The position numbers and the translations under genes were made by a program. Source: an uncultured Eubacteriales bacterium (GTDB taxonomy: Bacteria > Bacillota_A > Clostridia > Christensenellales > Aristaeellaceae). From it: 23,484 nt of DNA. This document shows, piece by piece, positions 5,954 to 13,554 of the stretch (its first letter is position 1; every line of letters begins with the position of its first letter). The stretch is from NCBI GenBank assembly GCA_902795555.1, contig CADBLV010000229.1, positions 1 to 23,484 of the forward strand. The letters are read 5' to 3'. The notes beneath the pieces were generated by a model that was not told the DNA's origin, made no database searches, and saw only the letters and a program-made list of their open reading frames with translations.

Positions 5954-7783
5954 ATGAAGAAGATGATTGCGTTGATGTTGGGGCTGTGCATGCTGATTGG
6001 CATGATGAGCGGCGTATTTGCGGAAGAGAACCGCATCTGGCAGAAGGGGGATTCCGGGGAAAAGGTGACCTGGATTCAGACGAGGCTGCAGGAACTGAAA
6101 TATCTGGATCGGGAACCCACCGGAACCTATGACGAGGAAACCGAACAGGCTGTGCTCCGCTTTCAGCGGCAGCACGGGCTGCTGGCCACGGGGATGGCGG
6201 ACGCCGTGACGCTGGCCCTTCTGGAGACGGAAACCAGTCCGGCCCGGGAGGAAAGAAACGATTACTGGGATTATGAGACGGAAGAGGGCATGGCCATGAC
6301 GGATGCCGCCTATGAAACGTCCGCGATGTATGCCTACATGCCGGCGGCAGGCGGAATGGCCAAATCCGCCTGGCGGGAACCGGAATGGAATATGGATGAA
6401 TATACGCACTTTGCCAGCAACGGCTTCCTGAGCACGCTGACCTCGCCGCTGTCCACCTTCGCGGCGGACGTGGATACCAGCTCCTATGCCCAGTTTCGTC
6501 GTCGGGTGCTGAGTGGAGAAACGGTTCCGCCGGACAGCATCCGGATTGAGGAAATGCTGAATTATTTCCACTATGACTACAAGGCTCCGCAGGGGGATGA
6601 TCCCCTGGGTGTTACGGTCGAATACGCCCCGTGCCCCTGGAACGCGGAAACCCGGCTGATGCTGATCGGCCTTCAGGCCAGGGAGGTCGCCGAGACGGAA
6701 CGGGCGCCCCACAATCTGGTGTTCCTGATCGATACCTCCGGAAGCATGGAGGGCGAGGATCGGCTGGATCTGGTGAAGCGAGCTTTCCTGCTGCTGCTGG
6801 ATGAACTGAAGGAAGACGACACGGTGTCCATCGTGACCTATGCCAGCTCGGATCGCGTGGTGATCGAAGGGGTTCCTGCCCGGGAGAAGACCCGAATCAT
6901 GGAAGCCATCAGCGAACTGGAAGCGCGGGGATCCACCAACGGCTCCGCCGGTATCCTGCGGGCCTATGAAATCGCGGAAAAATATCGGAAGGACGGCGGC
7001 GTGAACCGGATCCTGCTGGCGACCGACGGGGATCTGAATGTCGGCGTCACCAGCGAAGGCGACCTGGCCCGACTGGTTGAAGAGAAGAAGAAGAGCGGGA
7101 TCGCTCTGACCTGCCTGGGATTCGGGATGGGAAATTATAAGGACAACAAGATGGAAGCCCTGGCGGACTACGGCGACGGCAACTGCTGGTATATCGACAG
7201 CATCCACGAAGCCCGCAAGGCCCTGGTGACCGAAGGAGGCGGCGCTTTCCAGACAGTGGCGAAGGATGTCAAAATCCAGGTGGACTTCAATCCGGCCCTG
7301 GTGGCAGGATATCGCCTGATCGGATATGAAGACCGGCTGATGGCGGCGGAGGATTTCGCCAACGACGAAAAGGACGGCGGCGAGATCGGAAGCGGGCACC
7401 GGATGACAGCATTGTATGAGATCGTGCCTGTAGGCAGCAGCTTCGAATTCGGCGCCGCCGGAAGCCGATATGCGGAGAAGAGCACGGACGCGGCGGAAGA
7501 CGGGGAAATGCTGACCATCGCCATTCGCGCCAAGGAACCGGACGGAGATGTTTCCAGACTCTGGGAATATCCAGTGAACAGCAAGATTCTGTCGGAAACG
7601 CTCTCCGACAATCTGAAGTTCGCCGCTGCCGTGGCCGAAACCGGAATGCTGCTGCGGGACAGCGAATGGAAAGGAACCGCTTCATGGGATTCCGTGCTGG
7701 CGCTGCTTCGGGACTGTCAGGGGGTGACCGGGGATGTGTATAAGGAAGAATTCCTGTATCTGGCCGGCCTGCTGAGCAGATAA
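5954..7783 (+). CDS. Exported peptidoglycan-binding / von Willebrand A domain protein (YfbK-like)
   Basis: A 609-residue secreted protein. Residues 1-23 form a signal peptide (MKKMIALMLGLCML... ending VFA). Residues about 28-90 are a PG_binding_1 domain (KGDSGEKVTWIQTRLQ, TGTYDEETEQAVLRFQR). Then come an N-terminal YfbK-type domain (STFAADVDTSSYAQFRR) and a VWA domain with a complete MIDAS: DTSGS from Asp260, Thr328 in GSTNGSAG and Asp358 in ATDGD. The C-terminal part resembles the DUF3520 region of the family. It probably binds the cell wall and a metal-dependent protein partner; the cellular role is unknown. GGAGG at 5940-5944 touches the ATG at 5945, so the ATG at 5954 is the better start. 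Terminators on both sides make it monocistronic. Confidence 0.85.
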   Translation: MKKMIALMLGLCMLIGMMSGVFAEENRIWQKGDSGEKVTWIQTRLQELKYLDREPTGTYDEETEQAVLRFQRQHGLLATGMADAVTLALLETETSPAREERNDYWDYETEEGMAMTDAAYETSAMYAYMPAAGGMAKSAWREPEWNMDEYTHFASNGFLSTLTSPLSTFAADVDTSSYAQFRRRVLSGETVPPDSIRIEEMLNYFHYDYKAPQGDDPLGVTVEYAPCPWNAETRLMLIGLQAREVAETERAPHNLVFLIDTSGSMEGEDRLDLVKRAFLLLLDELKEDDTVSIVTYASSDRVVIEGVPAREKTRIMEAISELEARGSTNGSAGILRAYEIAEKYRKDGGVNRILLATDGDLNVGVTSEGDLARLVEEKKKSGIALTCLGFGMGNYKDNKMEALADYGDGNCWYIDSIHEARKALVTEGGGAFQTVAKDVKIQVDFNPALVAGYRLIGYEDRLMAAEDFANDEKDGGEIGSGHRMTALYEIVPVGSSFEFGAAGSRYAEKSTDAAEDGEMLTIAIRAKEPDGDVSRLWEYPVNSKILSETLSDNLKFAAAVAETGMLLRDSEWKGTASWDSVLALLRDCQGVTGDVYKEEFLYLAGLLSR

Positions 7784-7823
7784 AGAAAGAAGTCAGGAAT
7801 AGCATGAACGGGGCTGGTTTCCT

Positions 7824-7918
7824 GAGATCGCGAAGACTGGACCACCAGAGACCGCGAAGACCGATCGAAGAACGGGCCCCTTGAGACCGCGAAGACCGAT
7901 CGAAGACCTGGCCCACCT
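7824..7918 (+). repeat. 35-36 bp tandem repeat after the VWA gene
   Basis: Units 7848-7882 and 7883-7918 are identical over their first 24 bases, which begin GAGACCGCGAAGACCGATCG. A shortened copy, GAGATCGCGAAGAC, starts at 7824 and is 24 bp long. The array begins 40 bases after the VWA stop and ends 9 bases before the terminator hairpin, so it lies in the 3' untranslated region of that gene. Each full unit contains the palindrome CGATCG. Confidence 0.85.
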
Positions 7919-7926
7919 GAAAACAC

Positions 7927-7957
7927 AAAAAACCTGTTGCAACACAACAGGTTTTTT
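7927..7957 (+). terminator. Strong bidirectional rho-independent terminator
   Basis: A perfect 13-bp stem (7927-7939 with 7945-7957) encloses the loop CAACA. The stem carries AAAAAA at its 5' foot and TTTTTT at its 3' foot, so it should stop transcription from either side. It ends the VWA transcript. A promoter-like sequence for the next gene overlaps it. Confidence 0.93.
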
Positions 7958-7965
7958 GTTATGCT
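7937..7965 (+). promoter_or_regulatory. Sigma-A-like promoter overlapping the terminator hairpin
   Basis: TTGCAA (7937-7942) and TATGCT (7960-7965) are separated by exactly 17 bases. The -35 box starts in the left arm of the terminator stem and runs through the loop; the spacer contains the right arm. Only 30 bases separate the terminator from the PHP gene at 7988, so a promoter for that gene must lie close to here unless it depends on readthrough. Predicted transcription would start near 7972, just ahead of the SD GGGAGGA (7974-7980), giving a very short leader; that tightness is a reason for caution. Confidence 0.5.
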
Positions 7966-7987
7966 GAAAGCTTGGGAGGACTGAACG

Positions 7988-8770
7988 ATGTTGTATTTGT
8001 ATGAGACCCACATGCACACCTGCCAGGCCAGCGGCTGCGGGGTGAGCACCGGAAAGGAACACGCCCGCTATTACAAGGAAATGGGATATACCGGCATTAT
8101 CATCACGGATCATTTTTTCGGCGGGAATACCTGCGTCGATCGATCCCTGCCGTGGGAGGAACGAATCAACCAATACTGCTCCGGATACGAGGACGCGAAG
8201 GAGGAAGGGGATCGGATCGGCCTGGATGTGTTTTTCGGGCTGGAACAGAATTATCAAGGGGATGAATATCTCCTTTACGGCCTTGACAAGGCGTATCTGC
8301 TGGCTCATCCCGAGATGGAACACTGGACGCGCAGACAACAGCTGGAAGAGGTTCACAGGGCGGGGGGCTGTGTCATTCAGGCCCATCCTTTCAGGATTCG
8401 TCATTATATGGACGCGATCCGGATCGGCGAGGGATACTGTGACGGCATCGAGGTTGCCAACGCGGGGAACGATCCCCTTGACGACGCGCGGGCCATGCGA
8501 TACGGCACGGAGAAGGGGCTTGTGATGACCGCGGGAAGCGACAACCATCATTCTCCGGCGAAGGCTCTGTACGGTGTGAAATTGGAAAAAAGATTGACAT
8601 GCATTGAAGATTATGTCAAAATAATCTTAGGGCACGAGCCTATCGTGCTTGAGGTACCTGAGACGCGGTTTACGCCGGAGCCAGGAACGGTGATCGACGA
8701 CAGGCACACGGCTTATCTTCTGGACGAACGGGAGATAACGGTTCTGTCTCCGAAACAATGGGCTGAATGA
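7988..8770 (+). CDS. PHP-domain phosphoesterase of unknown substrate
   Basis: A 260-residue PHP-fold metal-dependent phosphoesterase, distinct from the his-operon paralogue at 5039. Metal ligands are visible in YETHMHT (His8, His10), IITDHFF (Asp41, His42), FGLEQNY, IQAHPF (His133) and AGSDNHH (Asp185, His187). It lacks the HisK-type FDLI segment and is followed by a signalling gene, so histidinol phosphate is an unlikely substrate; a nucleotide or sugar phosphate is possible but not shown. The SD GGGAGGA at 7974-7980 is well placed. A tandem repeat spacer of 160 bases links it to the GGDEF/EAL gene with no terminator, so the two are probably cotranscribed. Confidence 0.83.
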   Translation: MLYLYETHMHTCQASGCGVSTGKEHARYYKEMGYTGIIITDHFFGGNTCVDRSLPWEERINQYCSGYEDAKEEGDRIGLDVFFGLEQNYQGDEYLLYGLDKAYLLAHPEMEHWTRRQQLEEVHRAGGCVIQAHPFRIRHYMDAIRIGEGYCDGIEVANAGNDPLDDARAMRYGTEKGLVMTAGSDNHHSPAKALYGVKLEKRLTCIEDYVKIILGHEPIVLEVPETRFTPEPGTVIDDRHTAYLLDEREITVLSPKQWAE

Positions 8771-8920
8771 TTGTATCGCGCGGCGGGCTGACAACATGGA
8801 CCGGACGGTTGTATCGCACAGCGGACCGGCCGCCACGGACTGAATAATTGTTTCGCGCGGCGGGCCGGCTGCCACGGACTGATTGATCGCATCGCGCAGC
8901 AGGCTGACAACAATGGGAGG
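8771..8920 (+). repeat. 38-39 bp tandem repeat, four copies, between PHP and GGDEF/EAL genes
   Basis: Units start at 8771, 8809, 8848 and 8887. Shared cores are TCGCGCGGCGGGC or close variants, then CCACGGACTGA in units 2 and 3 and GCTGACAACA in units 1 and 4. The sequence around the PHP stop (CTGAATGATTG) matches CTGAATAATTG at the start of unit 3, so the upstream gene's end is part of the repeat pattern. The last unit carries the ribosome site GGGAGG (8915-8920) of the next gene. Confidence 0.87.
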
Positions 8921-8930
8921 ATGAATAATC

Positions 8931-11744
8931 GTGTATCCGATTCTGATCCTGCGGGAAGAACTGGTATGCCTCGTGATTCTCCTCTATCTGAGCTATATCT
9001 CCAAGATGTACCGGATGGGCAAGGACAGCCAGGTGTTTAACCGGCTGCTCAGCTTTGCTACGCTTCATGTGGTGCTGGATGGCGTGACGGTCTGGACGGT
9101 CAACCATCGCGACCGGATTCCCGGATGGGTCAATGATGCCTGCCATGTGCTGTTTTATCTGTCGGCGCTCCTGTTCGCGTTTTCTTTCTTCATCTATACG
9201 CTGGAGCTGTTTCATCACGGCGAGCTTCGAAAATGGTACTCGTTTTCTCTGATTCCCATCGTGATTTATGCGGTGCTGCTGGTTACGGTTCTGAAAATCG
9301 AATATCAGGAATTCAACGGCACAAGCGCCAGCGTGGGATCGGGAGCCGTCGTAGGATACACGCTGGCCTTCTGCTATTTTATGGCTTCGATGATCGTGCT
9401 GGGACGGAACCGGATGAAGCTGAGCCGGTATTTTAAGCAATCCCTCCTGCCGATGCTGATTTTCCTGGTGGCGGCGGAGGTTGCCCAGATCTTTGTCAAG
9501 GAGCTGCTGATTACCGGCGGCGCTGTGACCGTGATCACCGTGGCCTTCTTCTTCAGCCTGGAGAACCCGTCCGCCGTGCTGGAACGAAAGGCGATCACCG
9601 ACGCCATGAGCGGACTGAGCGCCCGAAGCAGCTATGAGCGGGATATCGTGATTTACGACACCGAGTTTGCCCGGGACAAGACGCAGCAGTTTATCTTCCT
9701 TTTTGTGGATATCAACAATCTTCGATCCATCAACGGCCTGTATGGGCATCAGGCGGGAGACGAATATATCAGCCACGTTGCCCTGATCCTGATCGAAAAC
9801 CTGAAAGGCGCGGAGCATGTGTACCGCATGGGCGGGGATGATTTCCTTGCGATTTACCGCCATCAGGAGGAGGCCGCGGTGATCCGGGATGTGCGGAACC
9901 TGCGCCATGCCTGCGAGCAGGAAGGCAAGCAGGGCAGGTTTGCGCCGGAGCTGGCCATGGGTTACGCGATCAGCAATCCGAAATATAACAACCTGCGGGA
10001 TGTCATGCGGGTGGCGGATTACATGATGTTCCGCAACAAGGCGGAACTGAAGCGCGAGATGACCATGAACCTGACTCACGCTTCCGGAACGCAGCTGAAC
10101 CTGATGGGCCTGACGGATCGCGTGTTCGACGCGATGTGCCTAACCGGTGAGAATTACTATCCGTTCCTGATGAACATGGAAACCAATGTGACGCGGCTGT
10201 CCCCGGCTATGTGCGAATTCTTCGGATTTGAAGATGAGTTCATCGCGGACTTTACGGAGATCTGGCGGGCTCTGGTGCATCCGGATGATGTGAACGACCT
10301 CATGGCGGATCTGACGGCGGTGCTGACGCAGCGGAAGCAGTATCATTACTGCCGATACCGTGTGCGGGGCAAGAATGGCGAATATGTGGAGGTGACCTGC
10401 CGGGGCGGCGTGTATCACGGGCGCGACGGCGAGCCGGATGTGTTCTCCGGATATATGGTGAACCACGGAACCCCCGCGACCCGGGATCCGGCTACCGGGC
10501 TGAAGAACAACTATTTGCTGTATGAACGCCTGAACGAAGTGCTGCGGGATGGCGTGCCCGCAACGGTGGTTCGGCTGGAAATCAAGAATATCAACCGAAT
10601 CCGGATGCTGTACGGATCGGGCGTCAGCGAGCAGGTGATCCGTCTGCTGGGCGAGCTTTTCCAGAAGTCGGCAAACGGGCTTGGCGAGGCTTACAGCAAT
10701 CACGGGGAAAACTTCATGCTGATTCTGAACACCCGGGACGAAGAGAAGACCGAAACCATTTTCCGGGAGATTCAGGAGGTCTGTTCCGCCGGTATCGATA
10801 CCGGGGAATACAGCATCCCCGTGGGTCTGGCGGCAGGCGCGGTGAAACTGCCGGCGGGCGGGCTGACGGATCGGGACACGGTTCGGAGCGCCGCGCTGTA
10901 TGCCGCGGAAGAATCCTACTACAGTCGCCAGGACACGGTTCGCTTCTTCAAGGGAGACGGGAAGGACAGCAAGGACGAGATGAGCCTGCTGATGACCATC
11001 CACCGGGATTGCGTGGGCGAACGGAAACATTTTTATCTGCGCTATCAGCCGATTGTTGACCTGAAGAGCGGAAAGCTGATGGGCTGCGAAGCACTGCTGC
11101 GGTGGCATGATGAAAAACAGGGAGAGATCTCTCCTTCCAAATTTATCTCCTTCCTGGAAAATGACCCGGGATACAACGCCCTGGGGGAGGATATCATCCG
11201 ATGGGCGATTATGGAAGCCGGGAAGATTCGCAGGATCCTGCCCGATTTCAGCATTAATGTGAACATTACCGCCCTGCAGCTGTATGCGGAGGATTTCATC
11301 CCCACGGTGCTGAAAATCCTGAAGGAAACCGATTTTCCAGCGGAACACCTGATTCTTGAGCTGACGGAGCGATGTAAGGAAATGGACTTCAACTTCCTGC
11401 GCGATCGGGTGGAAGAACTGCGGAAGAACGGCATCCGTGTTGCCCTGGATGATATGGGTACCGGTTTTTCCACGATTGATCTGCTGCTTCATCTGCGTGT
11501 GGACGAAATTAAACTGGATCACGAATTTACCAGCGAGCTGGAGACGGTGAGCACCAATGTGCTGTATGCCCGGGTGCTGTGTCAGGCCGCTCAGGAACGG
11601 GGAATGATGATCTGCTTCGAAGGCGTTGAAACCGAGGAAACGCTGACATTCCTGAAGCAGTTCGGACAGCTTGCTGTACAGGGCTATTATTTCGACAAGC
11701 CGCTGCTGGCGGACGAGTTTGAAGCGAAGTATTGCAGGACATGA
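8931..11744 (+). CDS. Membrane GGDEF-PAS-GGDEF-EAL cyclic-di-GMP signalling protein
   Basis: A 937-residue protein starting with GTG at 8931, ten bases after GGGAGG. Residues 1-215 hold about six or seven hydrophobic segments, likely a membrane sensor. A first GGDEF domain (about 225-385) has FVDINNLRSINGLYGHQAGDEY and the signature GGDDF (301-305), a variant with Asp for the usual Glu. A PAS-like domain (about 410-515) follows. The second GGDEF domain (about 520-690) is degenerate, with HGENF at 591-595. The EAL domain (about 695-937) keeps EAL (720-722), NVNITALQL, ELTER, DDMGTG (from 840), DEIKLD, FEGVETE and VQGYYFDKP, so phosphodiesterase activity is likely. Net function: probably c-di-GMP breakdown, with weak or regulatory cyclase domains. 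The signal sensed is unknown. Confidence 0.92.
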   Translation: MYPILILREELVCLVILLYLSYISKMYRMGKDSQVFNRLLSFATLHVVLDGVTVWTVNHRDRIPGWVNDACHVLFYLSALLFAFSFFIYTLELFHHGELRKWYSFSLIPIVIYAVLLVTVLKIEYQEFNGTSASVGSGAVVGYTLAFCYFMASMIVLGRNRMKLSRYFKQSLLPMLIFLVAAEVAQIFVKELLITGGAVTVITVAFFFSLENPSAVLERKAITDAMSGLSARSSYERDIVIYDTEFARDKTQQFIFLFVDINNLRSINGLYGHQAGDEYISHVALILIENLKGAEHVYRMGGDDFLAIYRHQEEAAVIRDVRNLRHACEQEGKQGRFAPELAMGYAISNPKYNNLRDVMRVADYMMFRNKAELKREMTMNLTHASGTQLNLMGLTDRVFDAMCLTGENYYPFLMNMETNVTRLSPAMCEFFGFEDEFIADFTEIWRALVHPDDVNDLMADLTAVLTQRKQYHYCRYRVRGKNGEYVEVTCRGGVYHGRDGEPDVFSGYMVNHGTPATRDPATGLKNNYLLYERLNEVLRDGVPATVVRLEIKNINRIRMLYGSGVSEQVIRLLGELFQKSANGLGEAYSNHGENFMLILNTRDEEKTETIFREIQEVCSAGIDTGEYSIPVGLAAGAVKLPAGGLTDRDTVRSAALYAAEESYYSRQDTVRFFKGDGKDSKDEMSLLMTIHRDCVGERKHFYLRYQPIVDLKSGKLMGCEALLRWHDEKQGEISPSKFISFLENDPGYNALGEDIIRWAIMEAGKIRRILPDFSINVNITALQLYAEDFIPTVLKILKETDFPAEHLILELTERCKEMDFNFLRDRVEELRKNGIRVALDDMGTGFSTIDLLLHLRVDEIKLDHEFTSELETVSTNVLYARVLCQAAQERGMMICFEGVETEETLTFLKQFGQLAVQGYYFDKPLLADEFEAKYCRT

Positions 11745-11760
11745 TACAGGAGCATCTGGG

Positions 11761-12759
11761 ATGGAAGAAAAGACCTGGCTGCGAAAATACGGCATTCACT
11801 GCCTGCTGGCCCTGATGATTCTGGTCGGCTTGATGGCGGTGATCTATACATCGATTCAGCCGCATGTTTCCGCGACGGTTTACAGCGCAGGAGAAACCAC
11901 ATCAAGATCCTACCGGACAGGAAAAAATCACACCAAACGAAAAACTGTTTATATCACGCCGATTACCGTCGACTATACCGCGGAGAACGGGGAAACGCAG
12001 CGGGCCCATCTTGAATATTCCGTCAAATCCCGATGGAATATCCCGAAAAAAGGGGATTCTGTTGAAATCACCCGCAACCCCTTCGGACAGATGATTTCCT
12101 ATCCGGATCAGCGACTGAACCTGGCGGGATGGGTAATCATGGTGATTGCCGGAGTCTGGCTGATTGTGATGCTGATTCCAACGGGAAAGAAGAAAAAGGC
12201 CGGGGAATCTCCGGCAAAATCCGCGGAAGAGGCCGCGCAGGAAGCGGAAATGCGAAACAGAAGCCTCTCTTCCGGACGGATTGTGCTGCGGGAGGATGAT
12301 TCCTATCAATGGGTCGCGACCGTGGAGGAGGATGAAATCCGAAACAAAACCGTGCAGATGCTGAAAATCGGTGGGGGTGTTTCGCTGGCCATCGTGCTGA
12401 TCGGCGCCGTCATTTCCTTCGGCGAAAGCGGCGGCGGAGAATTCATGGTCTATATCGTGCTCGTGGCTTCCGTCTTCATGCTGATCATGACGCTGGTGAG
12501 CCTGTGGATGAAGCATTCAGAGGCGCTGAAAACCGAGCGATATACGATGTATGACGAATATGTACAGACAGGCTACGGCAAATACGCGAATATGTTTACC
12601 TTTGCGCGCGCAACGGAGGCGGTCTGCACGCAGACGTATCTGGAGCTGAAACGCGGGAAAAGGCGGTTTCGCATGTATGTCTGTCCGGAGGACATGCCCT
12701 TCCTGCGGGCGTATGTGCTGAAAAGACTGCCCGCGGGCACGCGGGTGACAGAAGAATGA
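11761..12759 (+). CDS. DUF3592-like membrane protein
   Basis: A 332-residue protein with four predicted membrane segments: about 11-31, 121-141, 203-220 and 227-250. Between the first two lies an extracytoplasmic stretch with alternating beta pattern (VSATVYSAGE, VDYTAENGETQRAHLEYSV, PKKGDSVEITRNPFGQ), resembling DUF3592 domains. KKKK after the second segment suggests a cytoplasmic loop. A soluble C-terminal region (about 255-332) ends the protein. AGGAG at 11748-11752 supports the ATG at 11761; the longer reading from 11671 lies inside the preceding gene. It follows the GGDEF/EAL gene by 16 bases, so they are likely cotranscribed. It ends only four bases from the convergent phosphoesterase. 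No function can be assigned. Confidence 0.7.
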   Translation: MEEKTWLRKYGIHCLLALMILVGLMAVIYTSIQPHVSATVYSAGETTSRSYRTGKNHTKRKTVYITPITVDYTAENGETQRAHLEYSVKSRWNIPKKGDSVEITRNPFGQMISYPDQRLNLAGWVIMVIAGVWLIVMLIPTGKKKKAGESPAKSAEEAAQEAEMRNRSLSSGRIVLREDDSYQWVATVEEDEIRNKTVQMLKIGGGVSLAIVLIGAVISFGESGGGEFMVYIVLVASVFMLIMTLVSLWMKHSEALKTERYTMYDEYVQTGYGKYANMFTFARATEAVCTQTYLELKRGKRRFRMYVCPEDMPFLRAYVLKRLPAGTRVTEE

Positions 12760-12763
12760 GCTT

Positions 12764-13432
12764 TCAACCCGGTTCGCTGTCTTTCAGCATGCGGCGAAGC
12801 CCCAGCCGGGTCGGCTCCGGGCGCGGGGGAAGCTCCGGCAGATCAAACTCCCAGGAGACGGAAGCATTGATGACTGGAATTCCGTCGTATTCACGCTCCC
12901 GCGCAAAGCCCAGGGCGCTGTAAGACTGATGAACATGCCCGTGTACCATCACGACCGGCCGGTACTGCTTCAGCAGGGGCCCGAAACATTCAAATCCGCG
13001 ATGCGTCTGATTGTCCTGATCCCCCACGCCTCTGATCGGAGAATGGGTGAGCAGAATATCGAACCCGCGCGTTCGCCTGAGCAGCCTGCGGAGACCGGAG
13101 ATGCGATCCGCCATCTCTCTTTCTGTATACATATTGACCGCGTCCGGACGATAGCGAACGCATCCGCCCAGACCGAGGATGCGCAGCCCTTTCACGAGGA
13201 CGACCTTCCCGTCGGCACACAGACAGCCCTCCGGCGGCTTTTTTGCATAGCAATCGTCATGATTGCCATGCACATAGACCACAGGAGCGGAGGTGAAACA
13301 GGTCAGGAAGGAGAGATAGGACGGCGGAAGATCCCCGGCGGAGAGAATCAGATCCACGCCTTTCAGCGCTTCCCGGCACCGGTCTCCCCATAACCGGGGG
13401 GATGGCTCATCGGAGATTGCCAGTATCCGCAT
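12764..13432 (-). CDS. Calcineurin-like metallophosphoesterase
   Basis: A 222-residue protein with the metallophosphoesterase motif order: Asp8 in LAISDEP, Asp34 in SAGDLPP, VHGNHDD (Asn57, His58, Asp59), LLTHSP (His130) and VHGHVH (165-168). The first motif is normally DxH; here Pro10 stands where the His is expected, so one metal site may be altered or use another residue. The segment PPEGCLCADG plus LGLGGCVRYRPDAV is typical of a Clostridia subgroup of unknown substrate. On the minus strand AAGGAG (13444-13449) lies 11 bases before the ATG. It is downstream of the BMP-like gene in the same direction and probably in its transcript. Confidence 0.82.
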   Translation of the reverse strand: MRILAISDEPSPRLWGDRCREALKGVDLILSAGDLPPSYLSFLTCFTSAPVVYVHGNHDDCYAKKPPEGCLCADGKVVLVKGLRILGLGGCVRYRPDAVNMYTEREMADRISGLRRLLRRTRGFDILLTHSPIRGVGDQDNQTHRGFECFGPLLKQYRPVVMVHGHVHQSYSALGFAREREYDGIPVINASVSWEFDLPELPPRPEPTRLGLRRMLKDSEPG

Positions 13433-13472
13433 ATGCTTTCAGTCTCCTTTCCTGTGGACTCTTCTTTCCCGT

Positions 13473-13536
13473 CTGCCTGTCTGTCCGGCCGTCTGACCAT
13501 CCGACTGCCTGTCTGTCTGGCCCGACCGTCTGCCCG
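13473..13536 (-). repeat. Short quasi-repeat (32 bp) between the BMP-like gene and the phosphoesterase
   Basis: On the + strand CTGCCTGTCTGTCCGG (13473-13488) recurs as CTGCCTGTCTGTCTGG (13505-13520), giving a 32-bp period. The rest of the spacer (13433-13554) is built from related CTGTC/CCGTC words. Read in the direction of the genes, it lies directly after the stop of the BMP-like gene and before the ribosome site of the phosphoesterase, the same placement as the + strand arrays. Confidence 0.65.
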
Positions 13537-13554
13537 GCCGACCCCGGATCCGGT

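Noticed and set aside
8670..8920. Minus-strand frame encoding a 13-residue repeat over the 8771-8920 array
   Set aside because: The repeating peptide results from the 38-39 bp DNA repeat being close to a multiple of three; the other arrays have periods that break frame.
10140..11795. 551-residue minus-strand frame opposite the GGDEF/EAL gene
   Set aside because: It is a shadow of a gene with clear catalytic motifs in the other strand; no ribosome site or recognisable domain.
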